From NCBI RefSeq assembly GCF_029962835.1, contig NC_080588.1:62768001-62832000 (forward strand): a DNA stretch of 64,000 nucleotides, given 5' to 3'. Origin of the DNA: Magnolia sinica (Eukaryota; Streptophyta; Magnoliopsida; Magnoliales; Magnoliaceae). Positions within the stretch are counted from its first letter, which is position 1; each line of letters starts with the position of its first letter. Below, piece after piece: positions 44,082-56,658 of this stretch. The position numbers were made by a program, and so were the translations under genes. The notes under the pieces were generated by a model that made no database searches, was not told the DNA's origin, and saw only the letters and a program-made list of their open reading frames with translations.

Positions 44082-45171
44082 ACCTTAAAACATATGGTCC
44101 AAAACTTTATTGATAAGAAAGAATTTCAATCAAGGCCTCTAACACGGCTGTGAACAACATACATAATCCCTTACCATAACATTAAGAGAGTCTTAGTCCA
44201 TTGGACACCTATACCATCAACATCATCCGAGAAGAGTCTCCTCTCCATCCAGTCCAATTTCTCGATACCATCGGAGTTCGAGCCCCTCATCCTGGAAGTG
44301 GCACCTCCAGCCAGTTTAATCTTAGCACCCCTCAATCTATAAGGAGAACACCCAACCAGTTCAATTCATGCTCTCCTAGATGTTTAAGGGGCATCTCAGT
44401 TAGTCCAAATTTCAAAACCTTAAGTATGTAAGGCGCATCCCCCACTAGTCCAGTCTTCAAACCCTTAAACTATCAGGGGTATGCAACTCAACCAAAAAGA
44501 TCCAGAAAACTCGAAATACCATATATTTCAAAATTTTAAAAAATCCAGATATTTCAAAATTTCAAAAAATCCAAATATCTCAAAATTTAAAAACCAGAAA
44601 ATTTTTTAAAGCAAAAAAAGTTTAGAATTACTTTTCAAAAATCCTAAACAATAAAGTGCCAAGTTTGTCTGTTAAAGCATTTGAGTATAAAGTCAACTCG
44701 TCTGATTTTGATCTAGAGTTAGACTTTGAACTCAAGGGTTTGGATGAAACTGATAATATAAAAGATGATGAGCCGATTCTCGAACCAAAGGATTTCATTA
44801 AAAAGTTTAAAGCAAAAGCCGGTGGCATCCGAAAGATTTTTAAAATTATAAATCTAAGATCTCCTAAAACACTTATGGATTTGTGCATTAAGAACCCTTG
44901 ACCCTGGAAAATAAGTAGAGAATAATCAAATTCTTGAAGCTATGGTTGCCAAATTTTACATCTCATGAAGACTTGTCCAAACTCGAGGAAGAGCCAGTTA
45001 GATGTTGTCTACTAACGAAGCTTGAAATCAAGTCCGTTAAGTAGAAGCTGCCAAGAATGGAGCTACATTCCATGCTAGAGTATGTGGCTTGGACATGAAT
45101 GAATATAACATTTGAAGAGATCCTATAGCTCAGTTATTATCAACCAACGATGGAGATAAATTATTGTTAGC
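44082..45171 (+). other. Worn internal pol region of the Tat/Ogre-type element
   Basis: Protease and reverse-transcriptase domains would be expected here in an intact element. I recognise only weak traces, with low-complexity AAATTTCAAAAAATCC repeats at about 44510-44620 and an acidic open stretch at about 44656-44900. Confidence 0.4.
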
Positions 45172-45680
45172 ATGTCAGAAAGTACTTCAAGTATCAGGAG
45201 CACACACCGAATCCATGTGTGTACTTCGAAACTCTACAACTTGACAAAGCCATATCCATTCTGTACGTGGGATATCGACATCAACGGGAAAGTTAGTCTG
45301 ACAACATATAACGGTCATGAGTATGCACTTAGGATGATTGACTACTTCATAAATTGGGAGGAGATAACATCCTATAGTGATTGAGGGATACCACATGTTG
45401 CCCTTTGTGAATCTAAAGATGGACGAGTTCCTTGAGAAAATGAGAAGACATTGGGTTGCTTCTGTATGCATAACTACGGATGAAAAACTTTACATGCTAA
45501 TTGGTGAAATGGAAACTGCCCTACAAGTTCAAGTCAAAATCTCGTTAACACGAGTGTTGATGGGGAGTGAAGTCAAGGAAAGGAAAGCTATATCGAGTTT
45601 GCAACCAGCATTGCCACATCTATCAAACTTAAAGGGCAAGTTCAAAGCTCACATGAAATGACTCAAGAATCAGAGAAGTT
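45172..45680 (+). pseudogene. Tat/Ogre-type integrase fragment
   Basis: KPYPFCTWDIDINGKVSLTT then YNGHEYALRMIDYFINWEE matches the first half of the Gypsy integrase core (usual form PF..WG.D.IG..., NGH.FI.VAIDYFTKWVE). This is the clearest evidence for the lineage of the large element. It is a fossil and broken. Confidence 0.7.
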
Positions 45681-46301
45681 CTTCTAGGAGGCGCCCTCCG
45701 ACTCACCAAAATGAAGGGCGAGGATCTTCTAGAGCAATCAACGACGATAACATGAAGATACTTTACCGGCAAGCTTATCTAACCCTATCAAAATTTACGA
45801 TAGTGAAGCTGATATCAACTAACAAAAGCTATTCATCCTAAAAATCACCTCCTCTTGTGCCCCAAATAAATGCTCCAACGAAATGAGTCCATAAAAAAGA
45901 GAAAAAAGAGAGAAGAAGAGAAAAAAGGATGAATAAGAACACATAATGAAAAAAGAAGCAATAAGAAAAGAAAAAAGAAAATAAAAAAAGGGAGAAAATT
46001 TGACTCCAAAAGAAGCACAATTCAAACCCCCCTTACGATGATCTCAGCTCGAGTTAACAACTTTTTCATCGTAATTCGAGACAAGGTTGAAGAGGTTGCC
46101 CATAGGTTGTAATGATGGAAAGCCAACCTCCTCGTCGCGGTAGAAATTAAAGAAAAATCAAAAGAAGAAAAGCGTTTTTAAGCAAAATATGTTAAAATTT
46201 GGAAAGGGCACTCCAAGTAAAAATAGCAGGCATGTAGCGGAGTCAGTGAAAATTCGAAAGGGCACCAAGGATAAAAACAACAAAGCTACTAAGTGACAGA
46301 C

Positions 46302-47381
46302 AAGACCAAACACCTAGAATGTGGTGAAAACCCGAAAGGATGTCATGGGCAAGCCAGACACAACAAAAACCCAGAAAGGCATTGTGGGTAAAAGTGATAA
46401 GAGAAAAGAAAAAGAAAAAAAGAAATAGGTAGGTGAAGTGTCCAAACAACAAGAACATACAATTGATGTAAATATGACAAGCATGAGTAAATGATTCTTA
46501 TAAGCTTTGCACAAAACCTAGGAGCAAGATTCCATTACATACAACCTTAAGAGGATCGAGACCCTTGGTAAATAATTAGAAAATTGGGCATGACATCTGG
46601 CTGAGTCAAGCGTTCTGATTCCTACAAGCACATTGAGTCTGAACCATGCTCACATAAACAGATGAGCACTTGACACAAATTTTCATTTCCCTCCATCTCA
46701 TGCAAAAGACAAAAAAAAAAAAAAAAAAAAAAAAGCTTTTCCCTTATCCATGCATAAATAAAGAAGAAATAAATTCATAACAACGCTTCCAAAACAAACA
46801 TCCTCCAATCCTTCAGTCAACTCGCAGGGGCCTCCTACGAGCTCACTTCTCCTGATCACACCCCTAAAAAGATAAGTATCTCACCCCTTGCTCAAATACT
46901 CCAATCCTCTTACTAAGGTGATCTTCGTCTCCTTATAGCTATCAAAGCTCCTTTACATCATCTTGGTCATCCAAAGTAATATCCGACCGTTAGCACTATC
47001 CATCACCAAAGGGCATGATCTCCACTGTTAATGACGCAGGGATGAACGTGATGAGGATAACTACTCTGAATCCACGAAGCTTCTCTGGACTCCTCACAGA
47101 GATTTCTCAAATCCACGAGAAAAGAAAGCAAAAAATAGAAATAAATTCTAATAAATTTGAAATTGATTAATTGATGAATAAAAATGAGTTCACAACCCTT
47201 GGAAAGAAATTAGAATCAAACTACAACTCAAACTCTTAGAATCATGACTTACTATAAATAGTAAACTTACTATTTATAGACGGTCGTGATGTCTACTAGT
47301 GCGCAAGGTTTTCGGCCAAAAATAGTAAGTGTCCTATTTGGCTTCACCAAACCGTTCTCCTAATTATTCTAAGCTCTTATC
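46302..47381. repeat. Segmental duplicate A (includes part of a CRM-like LTR)
   Basis: Matches 50772-51836 in direct orientation at high identity. 47032-47381 is the end of a CRM-like LTR located at exactly the same site (after CCACTGTTAA) as the complete element at 51486. A run of 24 A at 46711-46734 is much shorter in duplicate B. Confidence 0.85.
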
Positions 47382-49020
47382 CATCCAAGCACGGACGACC
47401 TGGATTTAAAACACATATATCATGGTGGTCCCCACCGTCCAAACCACTGGACGGTGTGGATGCACAGCACATGCATCACGTGTGAGATTTCCACACGAAT
47501 AAACGACTGGATTAAAACATACCAGCGGTGGGTTCCACAAAACTTGGTGACGTCACTACAGGGCCCACCTGTCAGTAACTAATCTGGTGGGTCCCACATG
47601 ATCTGGACGATCAGGATCATAGCACGTGGGACCCATGGGAGGTGTGGATAACACTTATACACCATAATGCATCCAACGGTACCGTCTAGAGATGGACGGT
47701 GTGTATAAGATGCACACATCACTGAGTGGTCCACACCAAGTCCTGACAAGTGGACGGAGTGGATAAACAGTACATGCACAAGGTGGGTCCCACCCCACAC
47801 GTGTCACACGTGTGGGGTGGGTCCACGTCCCAAACAGATGGGCGGGATACATAAAACATATACATATATATATATATATATATCGGTGGGGTCCACCGTT
47901 TCAAATGGATGGACAAATAAGATGCAAGGCTCTTACATGAAGGTGGGTCCCATCCCACACGTGTAGCACGTGTGGGTGGGTCCCACATGTGCCAGATGTG
48001 AGGATGGCTGCATATATATAACATATACCTCGTAATGAAGTCCACGCAACTCGCTGCATCAATACAGCGGCCTCAACTGCTGGCCGTCCAGCAGATGGAT
48101 GGCTCAGATGGATCACGTGCATGGGTGGGTCCACACGTGTCATCAATGGTGGGTCCCACATGCATAACACGGATGGCATGGGTAAATACATCAAGGTGCA
48201 GTCCACATGAGTGGACGGCCTGGATTATAACACATACCTCACGGTCAGACCCTCAGGGATGCTGACGTCAGCAGCAGCTGCTGCTGCAGTAGCAAAACAG
48301 ATGCACGACGCTGGTGAAATCCACATCACAGTGGGCTCCACCGTGAATGGACGGTATGGATGCATGGGCCATGGAGGGTCTCACCGTCTAAGTTACTGGC
48401 CGTGTGGACACACCACACTCATCAAAGTGGGCCCAACGTGATGGATGGTGTGGATATATCATAAGCATCAAGTGGCCATTCATCAAAAAGGAAAAAAATA
48501 GAGAAAGGGAGGAAGAGAGACCGAAAGAGAGACAGGGATGAATGGAGGATGGGCCCCGCCACTATGGGCCCCTCTGTACAATACATACATCAAGATGGGT
48601 CCCACCATGTGGGCCCTAAATCCATAAATCAACTCAAAAAAAAAATGTACCCACCTATAATCTTCTCCTCCTTCTTCCGCCAAAGCATGATAGAGTCCCA
48701 AAGAGACAATTTCAACGGTTGAGATGAGTTTAGGATGGTGGGATCGGGTGATAGGAAGTGGGCCACACAAAGCCTCTCATGGAGTTAGGAAATGCCTTGG
48801 ACGTTGGCTTCTCTTGGGAGTTGCTTGAGTGATAAGAGAATGAGAGAGAGAGAGAGAGATGATGGGAGAGGAGTGATGGTGGAGTGACATGAGTGGTAAG
48901 GTGCTTGTTGACTTTAGGGTACTTGTGTAAGAGAGAGGTAAGGGTAGGGTATGGGTTAGTTGTACTTGACTTGAGGTGATAGATTGATGTGACATTTAAT
49001 ATGATTGGTGGGACATTCTC
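47382..49020. repeat. Degenerate GGTGGGTCCCAC repeat block with G-boxes and palindromes
   Basis: From 47382 to about 48480 the sequence is a chain of loosely repeated phrases, TGGACGGTGTGGATAAAACA and CATCAAGGTGGGTCCCAC(C), spaced about 60-90 bases. It carries many CACGTG and ACACGTGT motifs, a (TA)n run at 47867-47882 and the 33-base palindrome at 47789-47821. 48480-49020 is A/G-rich then CT/GA-rich and non-coding. The phrases resemble the local MITE ends, so this may be a MITE-derived satellite or the non-coding part of an LTR element. Confidence 0.5.
47789..47821. repeat. Perfect 33-base palindrome centred on G-box-like ACACGTGT
   Basis: Arms CCCACCCCACACGTGT and ACACGTGTGGGGTGGG are exact complements around a single C. 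A related 10-base-arm palindrome, CCCACACGTG-TAG-CACGTGTGGG, lies at 47954-47976. Confidence 0.85.
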
Positions 49021-49293
49021 TTGGGATTAGCAACACGCGACGTTTTTCTCGAACTGAACGCAAGCCCACATCTCATGGCTTGGGTATCGCCTCAGCGTAG
49101 AGACCCGGCATCGGAACCGCGGCGATGATGCGGTCGTAAGGGTACAGGTCTCGGGTCGAGCCGACTCTGAAAAATGGGATACAACTCAGGGCTGTGCGCA
49201 ACTGCCGATTATAGATCATGAGTCGCCGGAATTCGACCGAGAGGACCGCGTAAGCCTTCGGAATAGTACGGTCTACGATACGGGCCTCACACC
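49021..49293. mobile_element. Del/Tekay-like LTR fragment, left of duplicated gag
   Basis: GC-rich sequence (GCGACGTTTTTCTCGAACTG, GGTATCGCCTCAGCG, GAACCGCGGCGATGATGCGG) unlike its surroundings. It resembles the R/U5 part of Del/Tekay-type LTRs. It stops exactly where the duplicated gag segment starts. Confidence 0.4.
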
Positions 49294-49887
49294 ATGGCTG
49301 TCAGAATGAAGAAACCAATCGATGACGATGAGCAAATCTTTGTAATTGTCAACTCAACAAACTTGAGTATCTCTGGATATCTTGTCTTGTATCCGTATGT
49401 GAATTTTACCCAACTCATCCGTGCCGAAAAACAAGTCAAAGCCGAAATAAGGGCTGGGATGATTTCTCCTTGGTGGCCTCATCAGGCCTCCCCGATATAA
49501 CCGATAGTGGAAGGAAGTTCTATCAAATACGAGAATAAAGACGGAAGTGTTCCTGTCCCCCATCCAATGGAAGAAGACAATCTCATCACCTCTACCTAAG
49601 GCACACCATTCGTTACTTAACAGGGACAACCGCAACAACAACAACAACAACAACCAAGATGGAACCCGCAATACCCCAATCAATGTTGGAAAATGGGTAT
49701 GACTAGGTAGCCCAGATGGTTCACACTAATAGACCAAACTTATAGTGAAATGCTAACCACGTTAATCTTGGAGCAATTTTTTACCCTATTACCACTGATG
49801 CCCCCAAACCCTTTTCCACCAACTTATAATGAAAATGAGTATTGCGCGTATCATTAGGTCAGATGTCATATAATATATCGCTATTTC
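49294..49887 (+). pseudogene. Second copy of the Tat-like gag segment
   Basis: Direct copy of 43488-44081 at constant offset (5,806 bases), carrying the MAVRMKKPIDDDEQIF text and the CAA run. Both edges are sharp, and LTR-like sequence of another family lies on each side. It is broken. Confidence 0.75.
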
Positions 49888-50771
49888 TGTAACATCTCGA
49901 AAAAATTCGTATAAGGACCCGAGTACCACCTCAAGCAGAAATCACCCAGGACCAAAACCTTTAGAAATTAGGTTAATGTTAGCAAGTGCTAAACTAGAGT
50001 GCTTATGAAATTAGCACTAATCACTTTAAATATGATCTGCAAGACCTAAAACGTGCAGTATCATCGACGCTACATTACCTTAAAATCTAGAATCCATCCC
50101 TAAACCCGGTTGCTCTCGGGAGCATCCTGAAACTTCGTATCGGACCTGGACCGCACGTCGAAAGTCCGATTACCCTGAAACTATACGGATATGACTGCAT
50201 TACTGGACTTGACAACTCTCTGGGAAATCAAGTCTTAATTGTGTCTAGAAATACACAACTTGAGCTCGGAACAAAGTGTGTGAGAAACGTGAAAATATTT
50301 AGAAATAAAATTCGAATTTAAGTAATCTGAGTCGTGTCGCTTGCGGGCCAAATATAAGGATTCAGACCGTCAGAATCTGACCCAAATACACCCTCGGATC
50401 AGGAGAAATGTCCCACACATGTCGGTGTACTTGTGGTCCTGATCGAGTGCCGGTGACCGTTAAACTGAAACTGGTCCGCCACGGCTGATCCGTAAGTCCG
50501 ATCGAAACGAAAACTTAGCCTGACCTAGATCTATGGTTAGGGAGATTAAGTCCAACCGCATGTAGAAAAGGGGCCACCAGAAGTGCTCCGTTGGACCGGA
50601 ACAGTCTGTATTTGTATATAACCTAAGGATACCTTGGCCCTGGGGCCATTTCCATCAAACACGGGCCTATATAAGGACCTTAAAACCTCACTCTCTCACC
50701 TCATACGAATTTGAGAAACCCTAGGAGAGAGAGAAGAGAAAAGAGAAAGGAAAAGAGAGAAAGTGAGAGTA
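49888..50771 (+). mobile_element. Del/Tekay-like LTR, U3 and start of R
   Basis: Starts TGTAACATCTCGAAAAAATT, the usual start of Del/Tekay LTRs, and has a TATA box in GGGCCTATATAAGG (about 50668), followed by a GA-rich leader to 50771. It then changes at once to duplicate B (50772). No coding part follows. Confidence 0.55.
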
Positions 50772-51836
50772 AGACCAAACACCCGGAATGTGGTGAAAAC
50801 CCGAAAGGGCGTCATGGGCAAGCCAGACACAACAAAAACCCAGAAAGGCGTTGTGGGTAAAAGTGATAAGAGAAAAGAAAAAGAAAAAAAGAAAAAGGCA
50901 CGTGAGGTGTCAGAGCAACAAGAACATGCAATTGATGTAAATATGACAAGCATGAGTAAATAATTCTTATAAGCTCTGCACAAATCCTATGAGCAAGATT
51001 CCATTGCATACTACCTTAAGAGGATCGAGACCCTTGGTAAATAATTAGAAAATTGGGCATGACATCTGGCTGAGTCAAGTGTTCTGATTCCTACAAGCAC
51101 ACTGAGTCTGAACCATGCTCACATAGACAGATGAGCACTTGGCACAAATTTTCATTTCCCTCCATCTCATGCAAAAGATAAAAAAAAATGTTTTCCCTTA
51201 TCCATGCATAAATAAAGAAGAAATAAATTCATAACAAGGCTTCCAAAACAAATATCCTCCAATCCTTCAGTCAACTCGCAGGGGCCTCCTACGAGCTCAC
51301 TTCTCCTGATCACACCTCTAAAAAGATAAGTATCTCCCCCCTTGCTCAAATACTCCAATTCTCTTACTAAGGTGATCTCCGTCTCCTTATAGCTATCAGA
51401 GCCCCTTTACATCATCTTGGTCATCCAAAGTAATATCCGACCGTTAGCACTATCCATCACCAAAGGGCATGATCTCCACTGTTAATGACGCAGGGATGAA
51501 CGTGATGAGGATAACTACTCTGAATCCACGAAGCTTCTCTGGACTCCTCACAGAGATTTCTCAAATCCACGAGAAAAGAAAGCAAAAAATAGAAATAAAT
51601 TCTAATAAATTTGAAATTGATTAATTGATGAATAAAAATGAGTTCACAACCCTTGGAAAGAAATTAGAATCAAACTACAACTCAAACTCTTAGAATCCGC
51701 GACTTACTATAAATAGTAAACTTACTATTTATAGACGGTCGTGATGTCTACTAGTGCGCAAGGTTTTCGGCCAAAAATAGTAAGTGTCCTATTTGGCTTC
51801 ACCAAACCGTTCTCCTAATTATTCTAAGCTCTTATC
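50772..51836. repeat. Segmental duplicate B
   Basis: Partner of 46302-47381. In this copy the CRM-like element beginning at 51486 is present in full, so this side keeps the longer arrangement. Confidence 0.85.
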
Positions 51837-52166
51837 ACGTTGGGCGCAACTCCTAAAGCCCGACGGATGAAGAGTTATAATTAAACTAAAACTTACTATT
51901 TATAGTAAAAATGAAATTAAAATGGGGAAACGATCATCGATCTAGGGGTTTTTCATAATTTCGGGCTACGCAACCCGGCATAGAGGGGTTGGTTGGCTTC
52001 AGTAGCTCGTTCTACCCCAAAATCATATATTTTACGTCAGATAACTCATTCCGGATTGCAAGATATGCCCGATTTAAGGTTCGATGGTCTGGATCACTTC
52101 TGTCATCGACTGGGCCTTTTCTGATCCATCTTGGCCATGTAACTGTCCGCGACCCGCTCTACATCA
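51486..52166 (-). repeat. 3' LTR of the CRM-like element
   Basis: Preceded on the minus strand by a purine-rich tract (TTTTGAAGTGGAGAAGAC). It starts TGATGTAGAGCGGGTCGCGG and ends TTCATCCCTGCGTCA. Confidence 0.9.
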
Positions 52167-55100
52167 GTCTTCTCCACTTCAAAAGAACTCCTCCTCGAGT
52201 TCTCGTCATGCTCTGGTTCATGATACTCGGTTAGGTCCATGACATTGAAAGTCCGTAAGATTGCCATGTCATCTGGGAGATCAACAATATAAGCATTGTC
52301 ATTGATCTTTCAGATGATTAGTACCGGTCCATTCTTCTTATTTTTCAACTTGTTGTACATCCCGGTTGAAAATCTCTCTTTGTGCAAATGGACCATAACG
52401 CGGTCGCCTACCTCGAACACTTTTTATCACCGATGCTTGTCCGCTTGTTCCTTGTACTTCTCGTTCGAGGCATGTAGCTTGGTCTGCACTTCTGTATGGA
52501 TGCCCATGATCTTGTCTGCCATATGTTCTGCTGCAATGCTCGTGCCTGGGTGCTTGGGCAGAGGGACCAAGTCAAGTGTGTGGCGAGGCACTCGTCCGTA
52601 AATAATCTGGAACGGTGATCTCCCTGTCGAGCGGTTCACCATATTGTTGAATGCAAACTCTGCTTGAGACAAGGCCAAATCCCACTGCTTCAATTTTTCT
52701 CCTGAAATACAGCAAAGGAGGTTTCCCAATGTGCGATTCACAACTTCGGTCTGCCCATCAGTCTGTGGGTGATAAGCACTACTGAATTGAAGTCGTGTAT
52801 CGAATCAATTCCATAAAGTCCGCCAAAAGTGGCTAATGAACTTCGTGTCACGATCGGAAGTAATGGTCTTGGGGACCCCGTGTAGCCGAACGACCTCCCT
52901 GAAAAATAAATTCGCCACGTGTGTTGCATCGAGGGTCTTCTTGCATGGGATAAAGTGCGCCATCTTTGAGAAACGATCTACCACCACGAACACCGAATCC
53001 ATGCCGCGTTGTGTTCGTGGGAGACCAAGCACGAAGTCCATTGATAAATCCTCTCAAGGACCGTTAGGCACATGTAACGGGGTGTAGAGGCCCGTATTCT
53101 GAGATTGCCCCTTGGAGGTCTGACAAACATGACAACGTTGTACGGCTTTTCCCACATCGCGTACTAACTGCGGCCAGTAATACCGCTCTTCCACAAGAGC
53201 TCGCGTCTTGTCTCGCCCCAGGTGTCCACCAAGGCCACCTCCATGTAGCTCCTGAATAATCTGCTCCCTCAGAGAACTTTGGGGGATGCACAATCGATTC
53301 CCTTTGAAGAGAAAATCGTCCTGTATATGAAGGTCATTGGGGTGACCTTCTTGACACTTCATCCAAGAATCTTTGAAGTCAGCTCCTTGAGACAGTCGAA
53401 GCCGACTACCTCGTTGCTCATTGTAACTAGTAGTGATGCACGAAGGCTAAGTGCATCAGCCACCTTGTTCTGCTGCCCTGACTTATGCTTAAGAACGAAC
53501 GTGAATTCCTGTAAAAACGCAACCCATCTAGCATGCACATGATTCACGTTAGTCTGACTATTAATAAACTTTAATGCTTGATGGTTAGTGTACAAAACAA
53601 ACTCTCTTTGAATCAGATAATGCCGCCAATGTCGCAGCGCCTGAACAACTGCGTACAACTCAAGCTCATAAGTCGACTACTTCTTTCGGGCTTCGCTGAG
53701 CTTCTCGCTGTAGAAGGCTACCGGCCTGCCTTCCTGTGATAATACTTCTCCAATTCCGACGTATGAAGCGTCACACTTAACCTCAAACAATTTATCGAAA
53801 TTAGGAAGCACCAAGACCGGTGTTGTAGACAAACGATGCTTGATCTCATGAAAGCTCTTATCAGCTTTATCGGTCCACTAGAATGGTCCTTTTTTCATGC
53901 AATCTGTTATAGGCGCGACTATGGTGCTAAAATCTCGCACAAATCGACGATAGAAAGTCGCCAACCCGTAAAAACTCCTTACCTCATGAATGTTTGTCGG
54001 GATTGGCCATTCTCTAATAGCTCACACATTTTCATCGTCCACACGAATGCCTGTGGACGTTACAACAAATCCTAGAAACAATAGGCTGTCAGTTAAAAAA
54101 CTACACTTCTTCAAATTGAGGTACAACTTATTAAGTTGTAGGACTTGTAGCACCTGCCTGAGATGTTTCTTGTGCTCCGCCTCATCCTTGCTATATATCA
54201 ATATGTCATCAAAATATACTACCACAAATCGACGAGTGAACGGTTTTAGAACTTGATTCATCAAATGCATAAAAGTACTTGGTGCGTTCGATAGGCCGAA
54301 GGGCATGACCAGCCACTCATACAACCCTTCTTTGGTCTTGAATGCCGTTTTCCACTTATCACCGGGTCGAATACGAATCTGATGGTACCCGCTCCTTAGA
54401 TCTAGTTTAGAGAACACCTTGGCCCCTTCTAACATATCGAGCATGTCGTCCAACCGTGGTATTGGGAACCAATATTTGATGGTAATTTTGTTGATTGCTC
54501 GGCTGTCGACACACATGCGCCAGCTTCCATCTTTTTTTGGCGTTAATAATGTTGGTACGGCACATGGGCTCATGCTCTCTCGCAAGAGACCCTAACGGAT
54601 CAATTCCTCCACTTGCCCCTGAAGTATCTCACACTCCTTCGGACTCATCCGATAATGAGGGCGATTGGGCAGGCTAGCCACAGGGACGAGGTCTATGTGA
54701 TGTTGGATGTCCCTAATGGGGGGCAATCCATCACGTAAATCCTCAGGCCAGACTTCTTTAAATTTGTTTAGCAACAGTCTTAAACTTGGAAGGATGTTTG
54801 AGGGTTCCTCTTCCTCGCCCTTCACCACTACAGTGTATACCTCGCCGGTTTCCTTGGATTCTTTCATAAAATCCCAAATGGTCAAGAGGAACTCCCCTCT
54901 ACTTTAGAGGCTTCAGGGTGGTTCTCTGGTGCCATAGGGGCAAAGATTATTTTCGACTATCCTTGACGAGTACGTAAATATTATCTCGTCCCCGATGGGT
55001 CGCATCACGGTCCGACTGCCAGGGTCGACCGGGTAACATATGACAAGCTTCCATATCGACCACGTCACAAAGTTTTTGATCTTTATAATTTTTGCCAATT

Positions 55101-56644
55101 GAAAACGAGATAGTACATTGTTCAGTTACCTTGGTCTCATTCACCTTTTTTATCCAGCCAATTGAGTACGGGGAAGGATGTTTCATTGTTGGTAGCCACA
55201 ACTTGTCCACCATCACTCTTGAGACGATGTTCTCGCTACTACCACTGTCTATGATCACATCACAGACATTTCCATTGACGGTGCACCGAGTACGAAATAT
55301 ATTGTGTCGTTATGGATGTAATTCCTTTCGTGGGGCATATAGCAATTGCCTCATAACTAGAAATTCGCCATGATCCTCGCCCGTCATTTCATCGTCACCT
55401 GCTATTTCTTCAGTGATTTATTCATGTTCATCAAAGCGATGGTCTTCTTCTGCGGCCTCATCTTCAGTGCCCCCTTCGTTTATAGTTAAGTGTGCTGCGG
55501 GATGTTGAGGACAAGTGTTTGATAAGTGGCCTGGTTGGCCACAGCGGTAACAATTGTTTGACCTTCGCCGAGCATAAGGATTTAGAATCCTACTCGGACT
55601 CGCTGTTGTAGGTGCTGCACGTTGAGGCCTGGATGAGCCGCTCCCCGTATCACAGTTTACGGTTGTAGGAAGTTGAGGTACTGGGTCTTTTCCTCGTGGC
55701 AGCACTGGATCCTGCGTGAGACCCGTCATGAGGGGTCGAGTTGAAGGATATGGACGAGCAGGAGCTCTTGCAAGTTGTGTTTCTGCCTTACCCGCCAATT
55801 GAACTGCTTCATCTACAATCCCGACTGGGTACATCTGAACTCGGTCCTGAATTGTGGTCGCAACCCACCTATAAATCGTGCCACCTTCTGTGACTCAGAT
55901 TCTAATAGATCGTTTCGTGTAGCCAGCCGTTGGAATTCTTCAGTGTAATCTGTGACTGTTCAATTTTCTTGCCTGTAATTTTGATATTACTGGAATAATA
56001 TCTGCTCATAATCACTGGGGAGAAATCGAGATCGAAGAAGACGTCTCATCCGTGGCCATGATGAGATGGGCGCCTTGTTCTGGCGAGCTCGTGAGAGTTG
56101 TAATTGTTCCCACCATGCAGAAGCACCAGATTTTAATTTAAAAGCTACCAATTTTACCCTTTTATGATCTGGCACGTCCATGTAATCAAAATATCTTTCT
56201 ACTTCGGCTAGCCAATCGAGAAAATCTTCTATACGTAATAAACCGTTAAAATTAGGAAGTTCAGCCTTACCTCGATAGTCTCTTTCAGCACGATCTAGAT
56301 GATCACCTCCATGGATTGGTCGTCGGGCAAAACCCTCATTAAGGTCATCGTCGCTAGAACTTGAATCGTCTGGTGTAGCCCTACGGTTTGCCACTGGTAG
56401 TGCTCTATGAAAATCGGGGTTGTGTCGTACAGCAACCATGGGTGGTGGAGCACCGCCTAGGGCTCGGGACGGAAGTACCGCATCCGCAAAACGGTCGAGA
56501 GTTGCCTGCAGCCCTTGTATGGTCAACTGACTCTCCCGATGAAAAGCTTTCATTCTTTCCGAAAGATAACGAATCCCTGGATCACCGTCCACAAGATTTT
56601 GATTCATAACTTCGTTGTTTGTGATCAGCCCAAGGGGAATCCTC

Positions 56645-56657
56645 GCTTTATACCAAT
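56645..56657 (-). other. Primer binding site-like sequence
   Basis: The minus strand reads TTGGTATAAAGCG one base inside the 5' LTR, close to TGGTATCAGAGC, the initiator-methionine tRNA primer site used by most plant chromoviruses. Confidence 0.6.
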
Positions 56658-56658
56658 T

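Noticed and set aside
45819-46514. Hydrophobic minus-strand frames suggesting membrane proteins
   Set aside because: They are reverse readings of A/G-rich (GAAAAAGAAAAAAG) sequence in the Tat/Ogre-type element, which gives artificial Phe/Leu/Ser runs.
47655-48206. Several overlapping minus-strand frames of about 100 codons
   Set aside because: They arise from the GGTGGGTCCCAC repeat block, which stays open in several frames because of its composition.
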